Shown: in pieces, positions 17,870-29,363 of the stretch
How positions within the stretch are numbered: position 1 is the first letter of the stretch
How the letters are laid out: every line of letters starts with the position of its first letter
Source: Vitellaria paradoxa
Lineage: Eukaryota; Streptophyta; Magnoliopsida; Ericales; Sapotaceae
Assembly (NCBI GenBank): GCA_019916065.1
Contig: CM034233.1
Coordinates: forward strand, 41,766,862 to 41,830,861
Direction of reading: 5' to 3'
Length of the DNA: 64,000 nucleotides
Position numbers and translations under genes: made by a program
Notes under the pieces: generated by a model
The model's input: only the letters and a program-made list of their open reading frames with translations
Told to the model about the DNA's origin: nothing
The model's database searches: none

Positions 17870-19430
17870 ATGATCTGCTACTACATTCTCTATGCCTTTC
17901 TTATCTCTTATTTCAAGGTCAAACTCTTACAAAAGTAAAATCCAACGGATTAACCTTGGTTTGGCCTCTTGCTTGGTTAACAGGTGTTTAAGAGCCGAAT
18001 GATCAATGAATACTATAACTATTGGACCAATGAGATAAAAATGAAACTTCTCAAGGGCAAAGACAACTGCTAGCAACTCTTTTTCAGTTATCGTGTAATT
18101 TTTCTGCGCATCATTTAAGGTTTTACTTGCATAGTAAATAACATGCGGCTTTTTATCTCTCCTTTGTCCTAACACAGCTCCAATAGCATGGTCACTTGCA
18201 TCACACATAAGTTCAAAGGGGAGTGACCAATCAGGAGGTTGAAGAATAGGAGATGAGGTTAGACAACCCTTAAGCTTATCAAAAGCTTTTTGACACCAAG
18301 TCCATTCAAATGGGGTATCTTGCATCAATAATTGACACAAGGGCTTTGAAATTTCACTAGAAGATTGAATGAACCTTCTGTAAAACCCAGCGTGCCCCAA
18401 AAATGATCTAATATCCCTCACAGATTGAGGAATGGGAAGCTTTTGAATCATTTCTACCTTAGCTTGATCTACTTGGATGCCTTCTTTAGATATTATGTGC
18501 CCTAATACAATTCCTTGGGTGACCATAAAATGGCACTTTTCCCAATTTAGCACTAGGTTCTTTTTCTCATATCGTGTCAAAACTAGATCAAGGTTCTTTA
18601 GGTACTGCTCAAACGAATCTCCATAAATAGAGAAATCGTCCGTGAATACCTCAACGATTTCTTCTACCATTTCACTAAAGATACTAATCATGCAATGCTG
18701 AAAGGTAGTAGGAGAATTGCAAAGGCTAAAGGGCATTCTCTTATATGCAAAGGTACCAAAAGGACAAGTAAAAGTGGTTTAGCTTGATCCTCTAAGGCTA
18801 CCTCTATTTGATTATAACCCAAATAACCATCTAAAAAGCAATAGTAAGCGTGTCCAGCTACTCTTTCTAGAACTTGATCTAAGAATGGGATAGGAAAGTG
18901 ATCTTTTCGTGTAACTGCATTGAGTTTTCTATAGTCAATGCACACTCGCCAACCAATTTATATTCGAGTTGGAACCAACTCATTATTCTCATTTCGAACT
19001 ACTGTAACTCCTGATTTCTTAGGAACTACCTGTGTAGGACTCACCCACTTAGAATCAGAAATGGGATAAATTATTCCTACATCTAGTAGTTTCAGAACTT
19101 CAGCTTTAACTACTTCCTTCATGTTCGAATTGAGTCGTCTTTGCATTTGACGAACTAGTTTGGCATCCTCTTCTAGATATATACGATGTGTGCAAAGGAG
19201 AGGACTTATACCCGTTAGGTCAGCTACTGACCATCCCAGAGCTTTCTTATGACTTTTCAAAAGTTCAACTAACGTATGCTCATGATGGATAGTCAGTTCT
19301 GAAGAAATAACTACAGGATATGTCTCTCCCTCATCTAGAAAAGCATATTTCAGATTATGGGATAGGGGTTTTCTATCAGGATTAGGAGTTTTTACCTCTG
19401 AGGACTCTGCTTTATTTAAAAGTAGTCCTA
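17870..19430 (-). pseudogene. Athila A reverse transcriptase and RNase H
   Basis: Minus-strand Ty3/gypsy RT/RNase H of the Athila clade. Landmarks in order: TGISPLLCTHRIYLEEDAK, SDSKWVSPTQVVPKKSGVT, MCIDYRKLNAVTRKDHFPIP, CFLDGYLGYNQIE, EVFTDDFSIYGD (catalytic FTDD where FMDD is usual), IVLGHIISKEGI, RSFLGHAGFYRRFI, ELMCDASDHAIGAVLGQRRDKK, TEKELLAVVFALEKF. A stop at about 18957 interrupts the segment before MCIDY and a frameshift lies at about 18700-18780. The RNase H stop is a TAA at about 17927. Confidence 0.9.
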
Positions 19431-20517
19431 GACTTTCAAAGGTTGGTATCCAATTCTAACAACTGCTCCTAATTCTTGGTTTGACATCGTGGAATTCAAT
19501 TTCTCCTCACTAAAGCAAATGGCTTTCTCTAGAGGATCCTCAACAAATTCACAATCCAGGTAATCCTGGACTATAGCTTCAACTAAGTCCACTTCTTGTA
19601 TATTAGGCACCTCTTTTGGTTGTTTGGGAACATGAAAGATATTCGTTTCAAACTCAATGTTACCAAAAGACATCTTCATGGAGCCATTCCTACAGTTGAT
19701 TAAAGCATTGGATGTTGCTACGAATGGTTGTCCCAGAATCACTGGTGTCTAATTAGGTGCAGATAAACTGGTAAGTAGTTGACTATTTAGGATTATGAAA
19801 TCCACTGGGAAATAGAAAATTTTCACTTGTACTAGTACATCTTCAACTATACCTCGCAGGACTTTAATTGATCTATCTACAAATTGCAAAGTCAAATGGG
19901 TAGGTTTTATTTCACTTAAGCCCAATTTCTCATACACTGAGTAAGGGAGCAAATTCACACTTGCTCCTAAGTCAAGCAGTGCTCTACTAATATAATACTT
20001 CCCTATATAGCAAGATATAGTAGGACACCCAGGGTCCTTATATTTAGGAGGAGTACAACATTGTATTATGGCACTTGCTTGCTCAGTTAGGAATGCCTTC
20101 TCCTTCAGATTTAATCCCCTTTTCACATACAGAATTCCTTAAGGAATTTATCATGAAAAGGGATTTGCTTAATTGCATCAAGAAGAGGTATATTAATTTT
20201 CACTTGTTTGAATACTTCTAGTAATTCAGCTGCTTGGGCTTCTTTCCTAGCTTTCAAAAATCTTTGGGGAAAAGGTGCTTTAGGAACATATTACCTAGGC
20301 ACTGTCATTGACCCCTCCTCCTTTTCTTCCTCCTTTCTCTCTTCCTCTTCCTTTCTATCTTCTTTTGCGGACTCCTCAACTATAATTGGTTGTTTCCTCG
20401 CCTTCTTGCTATCATCCACCATACACTTAGGTTTCAACTCTTCTCTAGTTTCATCCTTCTAGGAGGGATAGTTTTATCTACAATTTTTCCACTCCTAAGC
20501 GTTGTGATGTTTTGGAC
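19431..20517 (-). pseudogene. Athila A protease region
   Basis: Minus-strand pol N-terminus with PPFPQRF-like lead-in (YVPKAPFPQRFLKARKEA), EVFKQVKINIPLLDAIKQIP, a retroviral-type aspartic protease active site ALLDLGASVNLLPYSVY at about 19955, then VILGQPFVATSNALINC. Stops occur at about 20125 and 19749. Acidic Lys/Glu-rich sequence (20330-20460) separates it from gag. It would process the Gag-Pol polyprotein in an active copy. Confidence 0.85.
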
Positions 20518-22022
20518 TTATTCCACATTCCCAGGCATATTAGAAGATCCTTCAACTTGTTTAGCTTGGGCTATTGGGTTTGGACAAGGTTGAGGAGGAA
20601 ATTGACCCTTTAGTTGTGCAGCCAACGTTTGAGTCAAAAGGGTCAGTTGACTCTTTATATCATCCAAATTTCTATTGTTTTGAGCCCAAAGTGAAGACTG
20701 AGTATTCATGAATTGTTGAAGTGTTTTTTTTGTAGACCTCTTATTTGGGGGAATGTATGGAACATGTGATGGTCCCACATTCTGAGATAATCCTAGTTTA
20801 GGCATTGGGACTTGAGGAATTGGAGGATAAGGGGCATGATAGGGCTGTGGAATTTGAGCTCCCTCATTTCTCCAACTAAAATTAGGGTGGTTCCTCACTG
20901 CTAGATTATATGTCTTAGAATAAGGATTTCCTCCTAAAGCTTGTCCTCGATATGATTGGTGGTATTGATTTATGGCATGGATTGGGAGTTCACTAGATGG
21001 TTGGCCTTGCACAACTTCTCTACAAATAGGGATACTAGGGCAATCGCCTGTCCTATGGGTTTGGCTATCACACACTATGCAATAGACATTTGCCACTGGT
21101 TCTTTTATGGGTTGTGTGTCCCTTTTGATTTTCAGTGTCTCAATTTCTTTAGTGAGTGTTGCTAGTTTAGCTTTGAGGTCATCACTTTCACTCAAATGAT
21201 GCATACCTCTAGCTGGGGTAACACTAGTAGTTTGAGTGTTTTGAGATCCTATGATATCCCAAATTTGTGCATTCTCAGCCAAGAATTCAAAGTATTCAAA
21301 AGCTTCTTCAGGTGTTTTATCATAAAACTGCCCATTGCACATTGTTTCCATAAATTGTTTTAGTTGTGGTGTCAGTGTACCATTGAAGATACTAGCAAGA
21401 TACCAAACTTCAAATCCATGGTGTGGACAAGAGTGCAGGAGAGTTTTAAATCTCTCCCAAGTTTGATAGAAGGTCTCACTATGTTGTGGAGCAAAATTCA
21501 GTATTTGATGCTGTATAGCATTAGTTCTGTTGGGAGGAAAGAATTTCTTAGAAACTTGATTTCATCCCAAGTGCGAATGGAATTAGATGGTAAAAATTCA
21601 AACCATCTAGCAGTCTTATCTTTCAGAGAGAATGGAAAAAGCTTAAGGAAAACTAAATCTATTGGGCATCATTGATCTTTAATGGTGACACAAATGTTCC
21701 TAAATCGAGTTAAGTGATCGTATGGATTTTCAAAATCTATACCATGGAAAGTAGGTAACAATTGTATTATGCCAGGTTTAAAATTGAAAGTTCTCTGGTT
21801 TTCTGGCCAAACTATTTAAGACTCAGGAGTATGCCTATCTTGCTACAAGATATTCCTCATGGAACATCTAATAACAACAGCTTGTTCTTTAGCCATTTCT
21901 AAAGGTGGAATAAGAAGTCTAGGGTTTTGAATTTCTTCTAAAGGATTTTCAAATTCTAAACGAAAGGCTAAGGGTTCAGGACGCCTTAATCTACCGTCTT
22001 CCCCTCGAATTCAACTACTCAT
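20518..22022 (-). pseudogene. Athila A gag
   Basis: Begins at ATG 22022, where the fourth codon is already TGA. The N-terminal half (21350-22000) is readable only in pieces across frameshifts (FSLKDKTARWFEFLPSNSIRTWDEI). The C-terminal 277 codons (20518-21351) are open: METMCNGQFYDKTPEEAFEYFEFLAENAQIWD, a coiled-coil-like helix ending before a CCHC knuckle CIVCDSQTHRTGDCP, and a Pro/Gln-rich tail. The fold and order match Athila capsid/nucleocapsid. Confidence 0.85.
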
Positions 22023-22217
22023 AAGCTAGGAAATTATCCTAGAAAGGGTACTGTGGTCCGAACCAGAGACCTAGTGTCCGGACCATAGAGTACTACTTTA
22101 GGACTTAGAGAAGGGCTTAAATGAAAAAGGGTTTGAAATTTTCTAATTTTAGGATTTTTTTATATGGAATAACAAATTAACTTAAAGATAAAGATAACTT
22201 AAAAACTAAAATTTGTC

Positions 22218-22235
22218 TCCCCGACAACGGCGCCA
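22218..22235 (-). promoter_or_regulatory. Primer binding site of Athila A (tRNA-Asp type)
   Basis: On the minus strand TGGCGCCGTTGTCGGGGA, complementary to the 3' end of plant tRNA-Asp(GTC) with one mismatch. It is preceded by GGTCAAGTTTT, the same LTR-end/spacer as in elements B and E. Confidence 0.85.
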
Positions 22236-22241
22236 AAAACT

Positions 22242-22939
22242 TGACCATGTCTAGAAAGTGCGTCTAAATCAATCCCCAAGTGCAAGGGTGTGCGGTTTAG
22301 TTTTAACTCAGTGAGTTCGAGGTCGAATCCACAATGAACCTAAGGTGGCATTTGTTTTACTTTTTTGTTTTCTATTTTCTGTTTTCATTTTATGTGTTAA
22401 AAATCTCAAAACGAGAAAAACAAAAAATACTATGTTTTCCTTGTTTTGAGAATTTCTTTGTTTTTTGTTAAAGATTCTCAAAACGACTTTTTATCATTTT
22501 TCATTTCCTGTGTAAACTCATTTTCAGTTTTCGAAAACAAATTTTGAAAACACAAATAACCAAATGAATTTTAAACTGTTTTCCTTATTTTCAAAGGTAC
22601 AAAATGAAAAATGAGCTCAAAACAGAAAATAGAAAACAAAAACAGAAAATAGAAAACAGAAAAATAAACCAAATGAACCCTAAGTTTTTCAGTCTCTAGG
22701 TTGAAATTTCGCTAATATGCTAATGGAGATCCCACTCAATCAATCACAAAAAAGAATAACAGAAGGCAAGATGAATAAAACGAGGAAATCCACAAAGGAA
22801 AACCTCAAACAAAAACTTCCACTAAATACAAACGTTGGTTACAAACTCAACCCCTTAATAGATCGACTCCTCGACTCTATACTCTTGTTGACGTTTGTTC
22901 AACTCCTCGATGCAACAACTCCTCTAGTGAAAGCCCTTT
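22242..22939 (-). mobile_element. Athila A 5' LTR remnant (with MITE)
   Basis: From the LTR end (CA at 22243-22242, minus strand) outward. It includes the Athila LTR-end landmark ACCTCGAACTCACTGAG and TTGCACTTGGG near the PBS. It is interrupted by the MITE at 22345-22676. The outer end meets element B pol at about 22940 without a clear TG...TSD, so it is either truncated or the boundary is diverged. Confidence 0.6.
22345..22676. mobile_element. MITE, hAT-like, about 330 bp
   Basis: Flanked by AACCTAAG (22337-22344) and ACCCTAAG (22677-22684), an 8-bp TSD with one mismatch. Terminal inverted repeats are imperfect, of the type [G]TT/GCATTTG(G)TTTTA(C/T)TTTT. The interior is rich in CAAAACAGAAAATAG repeats. 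It has no ORF. Long stretches are shared with 3187-4247. Confidence 0.65.
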
Positions 22940-23569
22940 GACTCACCCACTTGGAGTCAAAGATGGGGTAAATAATACTCGCATCCAACAACTTAAGCAC
23001 TTCACCCTTCACAACCTCTTTCATATTGAGGTTTAGCCTACGTTGCATTTGCCTTACTGATTTGGCATCATCCTTAAGGTATATATGATGAGTACACACT
23101 AGGAGGCTAATACCTCGAAGATCTGCCACTGTCCATCCCAAGGTCTTTTGATAAGCACTCAAGACCACTAACAATTTCTCTTCCTGAACTCTCTCCAACT
23201 TAGAAGAAATAACTATTAGGAATGTCTCACACTCTCCTAGGAATGCATATTTAAGTTCACTGGGTAAAAGGTTTCCTAGAAGGACAAGGAGGACACTTAA
23301 CCAATGACTTGGGTTTAATCAAGGATGGCTCCAAAGGCTTAAACATCGAAACCTAATTACTAATAGCTTTAACTTCTTCTTTCTCACTCACTAATTCATC
23401 ACTCTCCACAAAATTCACCCCATCAAGGTCTTTACACTTCTCACTTAACACTAATGCTCTCTCTAAGGGGTCATTAAAGAAGGTTTTCTCGAAGTATTCC
23501 TCACTTAACATATGAATCAAATCCACCTCTCGACTATCCTCACGTTCTCCCATTTGTTTCTACACCCTA
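22940..23569 (-). pseudogene. Athila B protease-RT linker and RT N-terminus
   Basis: Minus strand. HLYGAI-type linker pieces are readable: EEYFEKTFFNDPLERALVLSE, then KTLGWTVADLRGISLLVCTHHIYLKDDAKSVRQMQRRLN and DASIIYPIFDSKWVS, after which similarity ends abruptly at 22940. The rest of RT, RNase H and integrase are absent, consistent with element A having landed here. Confidence 0.8.
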
Positions 23570-24380
23570 AAGATATTCATCTCCATGGTCATATTTCTGA
23601 ATGACAATTTCATGTCCCCACTCCTATAGTTAATCACAGCATTGAATGTTGCGAGGAAGGGTCTACCTAAAATGACTGGAATGGATTGATTAGGGTTTGG
23701 AATGGGTTGGGTGTCTAACTCAATGAAATCAACTGGGAAATAAAACTTATCTTCTTAGACTAGCACATCCTCCACAATACCCCTAGGCATCTTAACCGAT
23801 CGATTGACCAATTGCAATGTGACTCAAGTGGGTTTAAGCCCACCTAGTCTTAGTTGTTGATACACTGTGTAAGGTAACAAGTTGACACTAGCACCTAGGT
23901 CTAGTAATGCCTTGTCAATGATGTGGTCCCCTATTATACAAGAGATAGTTGGACACCCAAGATCTTTATACTTAGGAGGGGTATCACGCTGGAGTATGGC
24001 ACTTGCTTGTTCAGTCAAGAAAGCTTTCTCCTTGATATTAAGCTTTCTCTTCACAATGCACATATCCTTTAGGAATTTAGCATAAGAGGGATTTTGTTTG
24101 ATAGCCTCAAGTAATGGAATGTTGATTCTCACTTGCTTAAATATCTCATAAATTTCAGAATTCAACATCTCATTGCTAATCTTTAAGGAAATGGTGGCCT
24201 AAGGATGTGCTGTATGGTTTTCTCAATTTTCCTACCCAAATTCCTTTCATTTGTTTCCTCCTCATTTTCCTTCTCTTCTCCCTCACTCTTCCTTTTAACC
24301 TCAAGACTCTGTTTATCCTTATCACTTTTCTTTCCTTCCTTCTCCATTTCTTTCTCTTTCACTTCTCCCTCACTCTCCAT
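23570..24380 (-). pseudogene. Athila B protease region
   Basis: Minus strand. Acidic low-complexity Glu/Lys lead-in (24183-24380), then NSEIYEIFKQVRINIPLLEAIKQNPSYAKFLKDMC, KEKAFLTEQASAILQ and the aspartic protease site ALLDLGASVNLLPYTVYQQL at about 23880. LGRPFLATFNAVINYR-like sequence follows at about 23650. Several stops. Confidence 0.85.
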
Positions 24381-25881
24381 TTCTACCCACTACCTCCAGA
24401 TACTAACTTATCACTAGGCATTTCGATTCTAGGATCTGTAGGTTTCTAAATGACTTTCCCACTTCTTAAAGTGGTAACTGCATGCACTTGCTCATGTGAG
24501 GTAGTGCCTAAGGTCAACGACTCACTCATATTCATTTGGCCTTTTGGGTTTGGGAGTGTCTATGCAGGGAGTTTACCACTTGGAGTGGTGCTCATGACTT
24601 GTGTTAACCTAGAAATTTGGCCTCTAATGTCATCTAAAGCCTGGTTGACATTATTATTGATGTTCAATTGCTGTTACATGAATTGATTAAGAGTGTCCTC
24701 AATAAGCTTCTTATGTGTAGGTTGAAATGCAACAGGGTTGGGCTGTTGGTATTGGAGTGGTGTTGGAGGAATTTCTTGAAATGGTGGAGTTTGTTGAAAT
24801 TGTTGCCCTTGGTTATCATTCCTCTAGGAGAAACCAAGAGGATATCTCCACCTAGGTGGGCATGCATTAGAGGCCTGACTCTCGCTTGATAATTGATATT
24901 ACCACCTTATGGATAAGGGCTGCCTACTTGATTCCTATTGGGAAAGGATAACTCTGGAGGCTGCATGCTATCTTTTTATACAGTTGAAATTCAGGGCATG
25001 AATTAACGTCATGCCCCACTTGGTCACAAGCAGCATAAATAACCTTAACCTGTACCAAAATTTCCTTATTTTTCAGCTCTAGAGCGTCTAACTTATGTTG
25101 CATTGCAACTAACCTAGCTCAAAGGTCATTGCTCTCACTCAATTCTAACTGGCCACTAGGTAAGGGTCTTATGCTCAAAAGAAGAAGGAGGTCCAATCTC
25201 CCAATTATTAAAGTCTTCAGCCACCATGTCAAAGAAGTTCATGGCTTCCTCTGCAGTTTTATTGAATAAGGTATCATTATATATGGTAGACACAAGTTGC
25301 TTAAGACTGAGAGTGAGGGATTCGTGGAAAATGCTTACAAGTCTCCATGATTCAAAACCATGGTGAGGACAAGCCATCAAGAGGTCCTTAAATCTTTCCC
25401 AGGCTTGACAAAAATTCTCATTGGGTTTACATGAAAAAGTAGTGATCTGTCACCTATAATGCTTAGTCTTTTGGGTTAGGAGGTACTTTTTCAAAAACTC
25501 TGTTTGCATCTCATGCCAAGTTCCAACAGAATGAGGCCGAAAGGTATTGAGCCAGAATTTGGCCTTGCCCTTGCGGGAAAAGGGAAAGAGTTGGAGACGA
25601 ACTACATCCATGTTGACGTTTTGGTCAATGCAAGTATTACTCACCTCCTCAAATTCCCTTAAGTGATTGTAGGGGGTTTCAGAGTCAAGACCGTAAAATA
25701 TGGGAAGGAGTTGGATAATCCTAGGTCTTAAGGTAAAATTCCCCTTATTTAAAGGTAGAATGATACATGAAGGCGTGGTTCACCTAACTGGGTTCAAGTG
25801 GTCTTTCATTGGTATAAAACCCTGAAACTCTAGAAGATCATTATCCCTGTGGACACTTCCTTCACCTTTCAAGTCAGCCAT
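24381..25881 (-). pseudogene. Athila B gag
   Basis: Starts at ATG 25881 (MADLKGEGSVHRDN), closely parallel to the element E start MVDLRGEGSEHGDN. Then NTCIDQNVNMDVVRLQLFPF, LKKYLLTQKTKHYR followed by a stop, and ACPHHGFESWRLVSIFHESLTLSLKQLVSTIYNDTLF. The zinc-knuckle region (about 25000) is degenerate. The Gln-rich spacer (24450-24900) has several stops. Confidence 0.85.
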
Positions 25882-26236
25882 TAGATGAAATGATGAAGTG
25901 GTGAGTGAAATTGTGGATAGTGAGTCAAAAGATTCGAGATCCTAAGATGGGTCTTCTAGTTCAGGATCAACTACAATCACCCTACCCGACCTTAATTGTA
26001 TGCAATTCAATTTTTTTTTTTTTTTTTCAAATTTTCTCTTTTTTAATCTTTTTTTTTAAATTAAATTCTCCAACAATTCCTAAAAATAATAAAAAGAAAA
26101 CAAAATAAAGATGAAAATAAAAATTAAAAAGAAGGATGGAGCAATGTCACCCAAAAGTCCAAATGCAATTGCATTGAAGATGGAAGGCAAGCACGTTACG
26201 CCACAAGCTCTCCGAATTTGTCACACTAGCCGTTGC

Positions 26237-26254
26237 TCCCTGGCAATGGCGCCA
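26237..26254 (-). promoter_or_regulatory. Primer binding site of Athila B
   Basis: Minus strand TGGCGCCATTGCCAGGGA, two mismatches to the tRNA-Asp complement. Spacer GGTCAAGTTTT as in A and E. Confidence 0.8.
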
Positions 26255-26260
26255 AAAACT

Positions 26261-28000
26261 TGACCACTCTCAGAAATTGAAAGGGTTTATACTCTCAAGT
26301 GCAAGTGTAAGAGGTAGTCGTAGTTCAATCTAGGTAAGTCCTACGTCATCTCCACAGGGAGCAAGTGTGTGACTAGGTTTGGAAAAACTTGTTTTTGAAA
26401 GCACTTTGCAAAGAATAATAAATAGAAAAGAGAAAAACAATCTTTTAGGATTTTTGAAAATAGGTTTGAAAAATGTTTAAACCCAAAACTTAAGTTGAAC
26501 TAAAAATTCTAATGAAAAGAGATGATTTAATTTTGACGAATTACTCTTAAATGAAAACACTTGGTTTTAACCTATTCCTGTAATGGATTTAAAGAGATTG
26601 ATGCGAATACGTTTATAACTCAACATAGCATCTACGCATGTAGTGCTAGGTCAGAAAATTTTACTTTAAAAACCCTTTTTTAAAACAAATGTTGAACTAG
26701 GGTTTTGAAATCAGATTTGAAGTTACTGAGACATTAAATCAGAAACTTGGGATGCACGAGCTTCAACTCGTAACCAAGGGCCGATAACACAGGTGATTTG
26801 ATTTCTAGAGTTAAACCTAGACCAAACAAGTTTTACAATTCGTTCAAAAATATATCACGTTTAAAAACATTATATTTGATTCTATCTTCTTCTCTTCCAT
26901 TACGTTCCTAGGTTAAAATCAAGATAGATTTAGCCTAGCTTATTTAAACTGTAAATGAAACTGTGTGAAAAATAATAAACATCCATTCGAACTTTTTAAG
27001 ATGAAAAGAAATCAAAACTAACTACATGCAAGAGTCATGAAATAAATATGAAGTATAAACGAAAGAAGACAACTCGAAATGAAAAACTTTTAATTGAAAA
27101 TATTGAAGAACAAGTCACTTACCATGTAAACGAAAAGCCAAATCTTCTTATGAAGCGTCAAACAAATTGAATGCGTAAAAGCGTAGTGCAAATCTCTAAA
27201 AACTCAAAGAAAACTCTCAATAAAATAACCCTTGAACTCTCCTGAATGGCTATATAATTTTCCTATATATTATTGAAATCAAAAACCCTAATAACATAAT
27301 TTTCTACACAAATCAACCCTCTGTGGTCCGCACCAGCTCCACCGAGACCACAGTGTCCTTCATCTTCATTTCGTGTTTTGCTTCTAAGAACTTTTTGTTG
27401 TCAATTTACAATGCAATTTTAACCTCGAAGACAATAGATTCAGGCTTGGCTAAAACATAAAAGTTGTAACCCTTTGAGTCTTCTTTCCAACCCAAAAAGA
27501 ATCAGGTCAATCAAAGTTGTGAGCAAAAAGTTATGGTTAAAAAATTGATAGGGTGTCAAGTTGGAACTTCAACAGCACACCACTTCAACCATCTTGAACT
27601 TCAAACCATTTCCTTCTCCTTAGCAGCCATGGTAACTAATTCTATTCCTTAGGATGGCTCTTGGGACATTGAGGAAGTCTTGAAAGTCATTGGACATGTC
27701 GGCCTTTTTGTCTTCAAACTATTTTTTTGATGTGTGCCAAGAGTTCGGCGAAATGCCCCAAAAGACACCAAAGCCTATTCTTGCACTTCCTTACTCGAGC
27801 TTGCTTTATCTCCTCCTCACATGTACTCTTAGTGTTATTTAGGGCTAAAACACCAAATTATATCACCTGAAACACACAAACAATGAGAATGCATGGAAAT
27901 AAGATAATTAAGCTAACACCTTGCCAATAACAAGTAAAATTGCATAATTAGTATGCTCAATAGATATAGAATTGTGCAATAATGCATACTAATCAATCTG
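26261..28000 (-). mobile_element. Athila B 5' LTR (outer end approximate)
   Basis: The LTR end is fixed by the PBS. The U5 part carries CTCCCTGTGGAGATGACGTAGG, matching the LTR-end landmark of element E. AT-rich TATA-like sequence lies at 27255-27290. Upstream of it (in LTR orientation) are GTGGTC...GGACCACAG half-sites (27321-27352). No coding. The outer terminus near 28000 is inferred, since no TSD was found. Confidence 0.6.
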
Positions 28001-28009
28001 CTTAGCTTA

Positions 28010-29282
28010 AGTAGGATCTCACTATAGCTCAGAGAAAATCTCATAATATATAATCTCAAGATTCATATCCTAACTCCAATAATCGATCTCTAGTTATATA
28101 TATCGACTGCGGATCATCCAGTATTTTCAAAATCTAATTTTATCATTTTTCTCAAAATTAAGGATCCCATCCATATACATGCTTGGCACACAAATGCTAT
28201 GAATATGACACCTCAGCCAATCAATTATCATAATATACATCTGGATGATACCACCCTAGCCTCATGTATATAATATGTTCAATTATGTATAATCAACATT
28301 AATATTTCAAGATTAAAATATCGACATACTGTACTCAAGCACAAATTTAACATCATATAATTTGCTTAGCTCATAACCTAACATGTTTATTGTATCTAGA
28401 ATAAAGTCCTATCTCAAAAGGAATCAAAAAATAAAGAAAATACCAAAAACAGTGTTGGTTGACCCTACTCGCAGGCAGCCCGAACCTTCGGACTAGGGCA
28501 GAATACCTTGCACCCTACTCGATGGCAGCCTAAACCTTCGGGCGTCATCATAGATTATCATTTTATGCTATAAATCATTGTCTCTAGCTTACCTCAGCTA
28601 ATATTTGACCTCTCTAGGCCTCAAGCTCAATAATAAATCATACAGGAATCTCTAAACATCATAATAACATGTTTTTACAACATTAATTTCAACAATAACT
28701 CAAATAAATGCCAACATATATATGCATATATATACACATCCATATATACATAGATATATAAACCTAAATCCCTCAATATTCAAGCAAATCAAGCGTATAA
28801 TATACTACCATCATGCTACTAAAATATAGAAACACATATATGTATGTCCCGCCTACTTTAAATCTAAAGAAAGAAGGAGAAAAATGAAGAAAATTGAGTT
28901 GAGCTCCCAAGCTTTCAAAGTTAATTTCTTTCACCTCAGGCCAAATCACCAAAAACTACTATTACAATGGTGATCTTGGCATTCAAAACTCCTCCATTAG
29001 TTCAGTTTATTCTTCGAATCTCATTTTCTCTCTTTCTCTCTCCTACGATCATTATTTTAGAAAGGCTGACAGACATCAGGAAGAGAAGAGAAGAAAGAAG
29101 AGAATGAAAAAGAGTTGGGCCTTTGGTGCAGTTATCCAACCCAATACATCTTTAGGCCAAACTTGGTCCAGGAACAATAAAATAAACCCAGCTATCCAGA
29201 CACAACATCAGGTCTAAATATTTATTTGGCCTAAAATCTCAAATGAATAGTCAAAATAAAATTCTGGGTGTAACATCCTATC
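28010..29282 (-). mobile_element. Gypsy-type LTR remnant
   Basis: On the minus strand it starts TGTTACACCCAGAATTTT, a start typical of plant Ty3/gypsy LTRs. The interior includes two related blocks, ACCCTACTCGCAGGCAGCC / ACCCTACTCGATGGCAGCC (28465 and 28512). It is CT-rich and AT-rich with no ORF. The far end and TSD could not be defined. There is no internal domain beside it, so it may be a truncated solo LTR. Confidence 0.4.
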
Positions 29283-29363
29283 ATTTTACTATTGATGATT
29301 TGGTTTCTGCTCATCACATCTTTTGCACCCTTCATCCTGACTACCTTTCTGTTGATTACTAAT

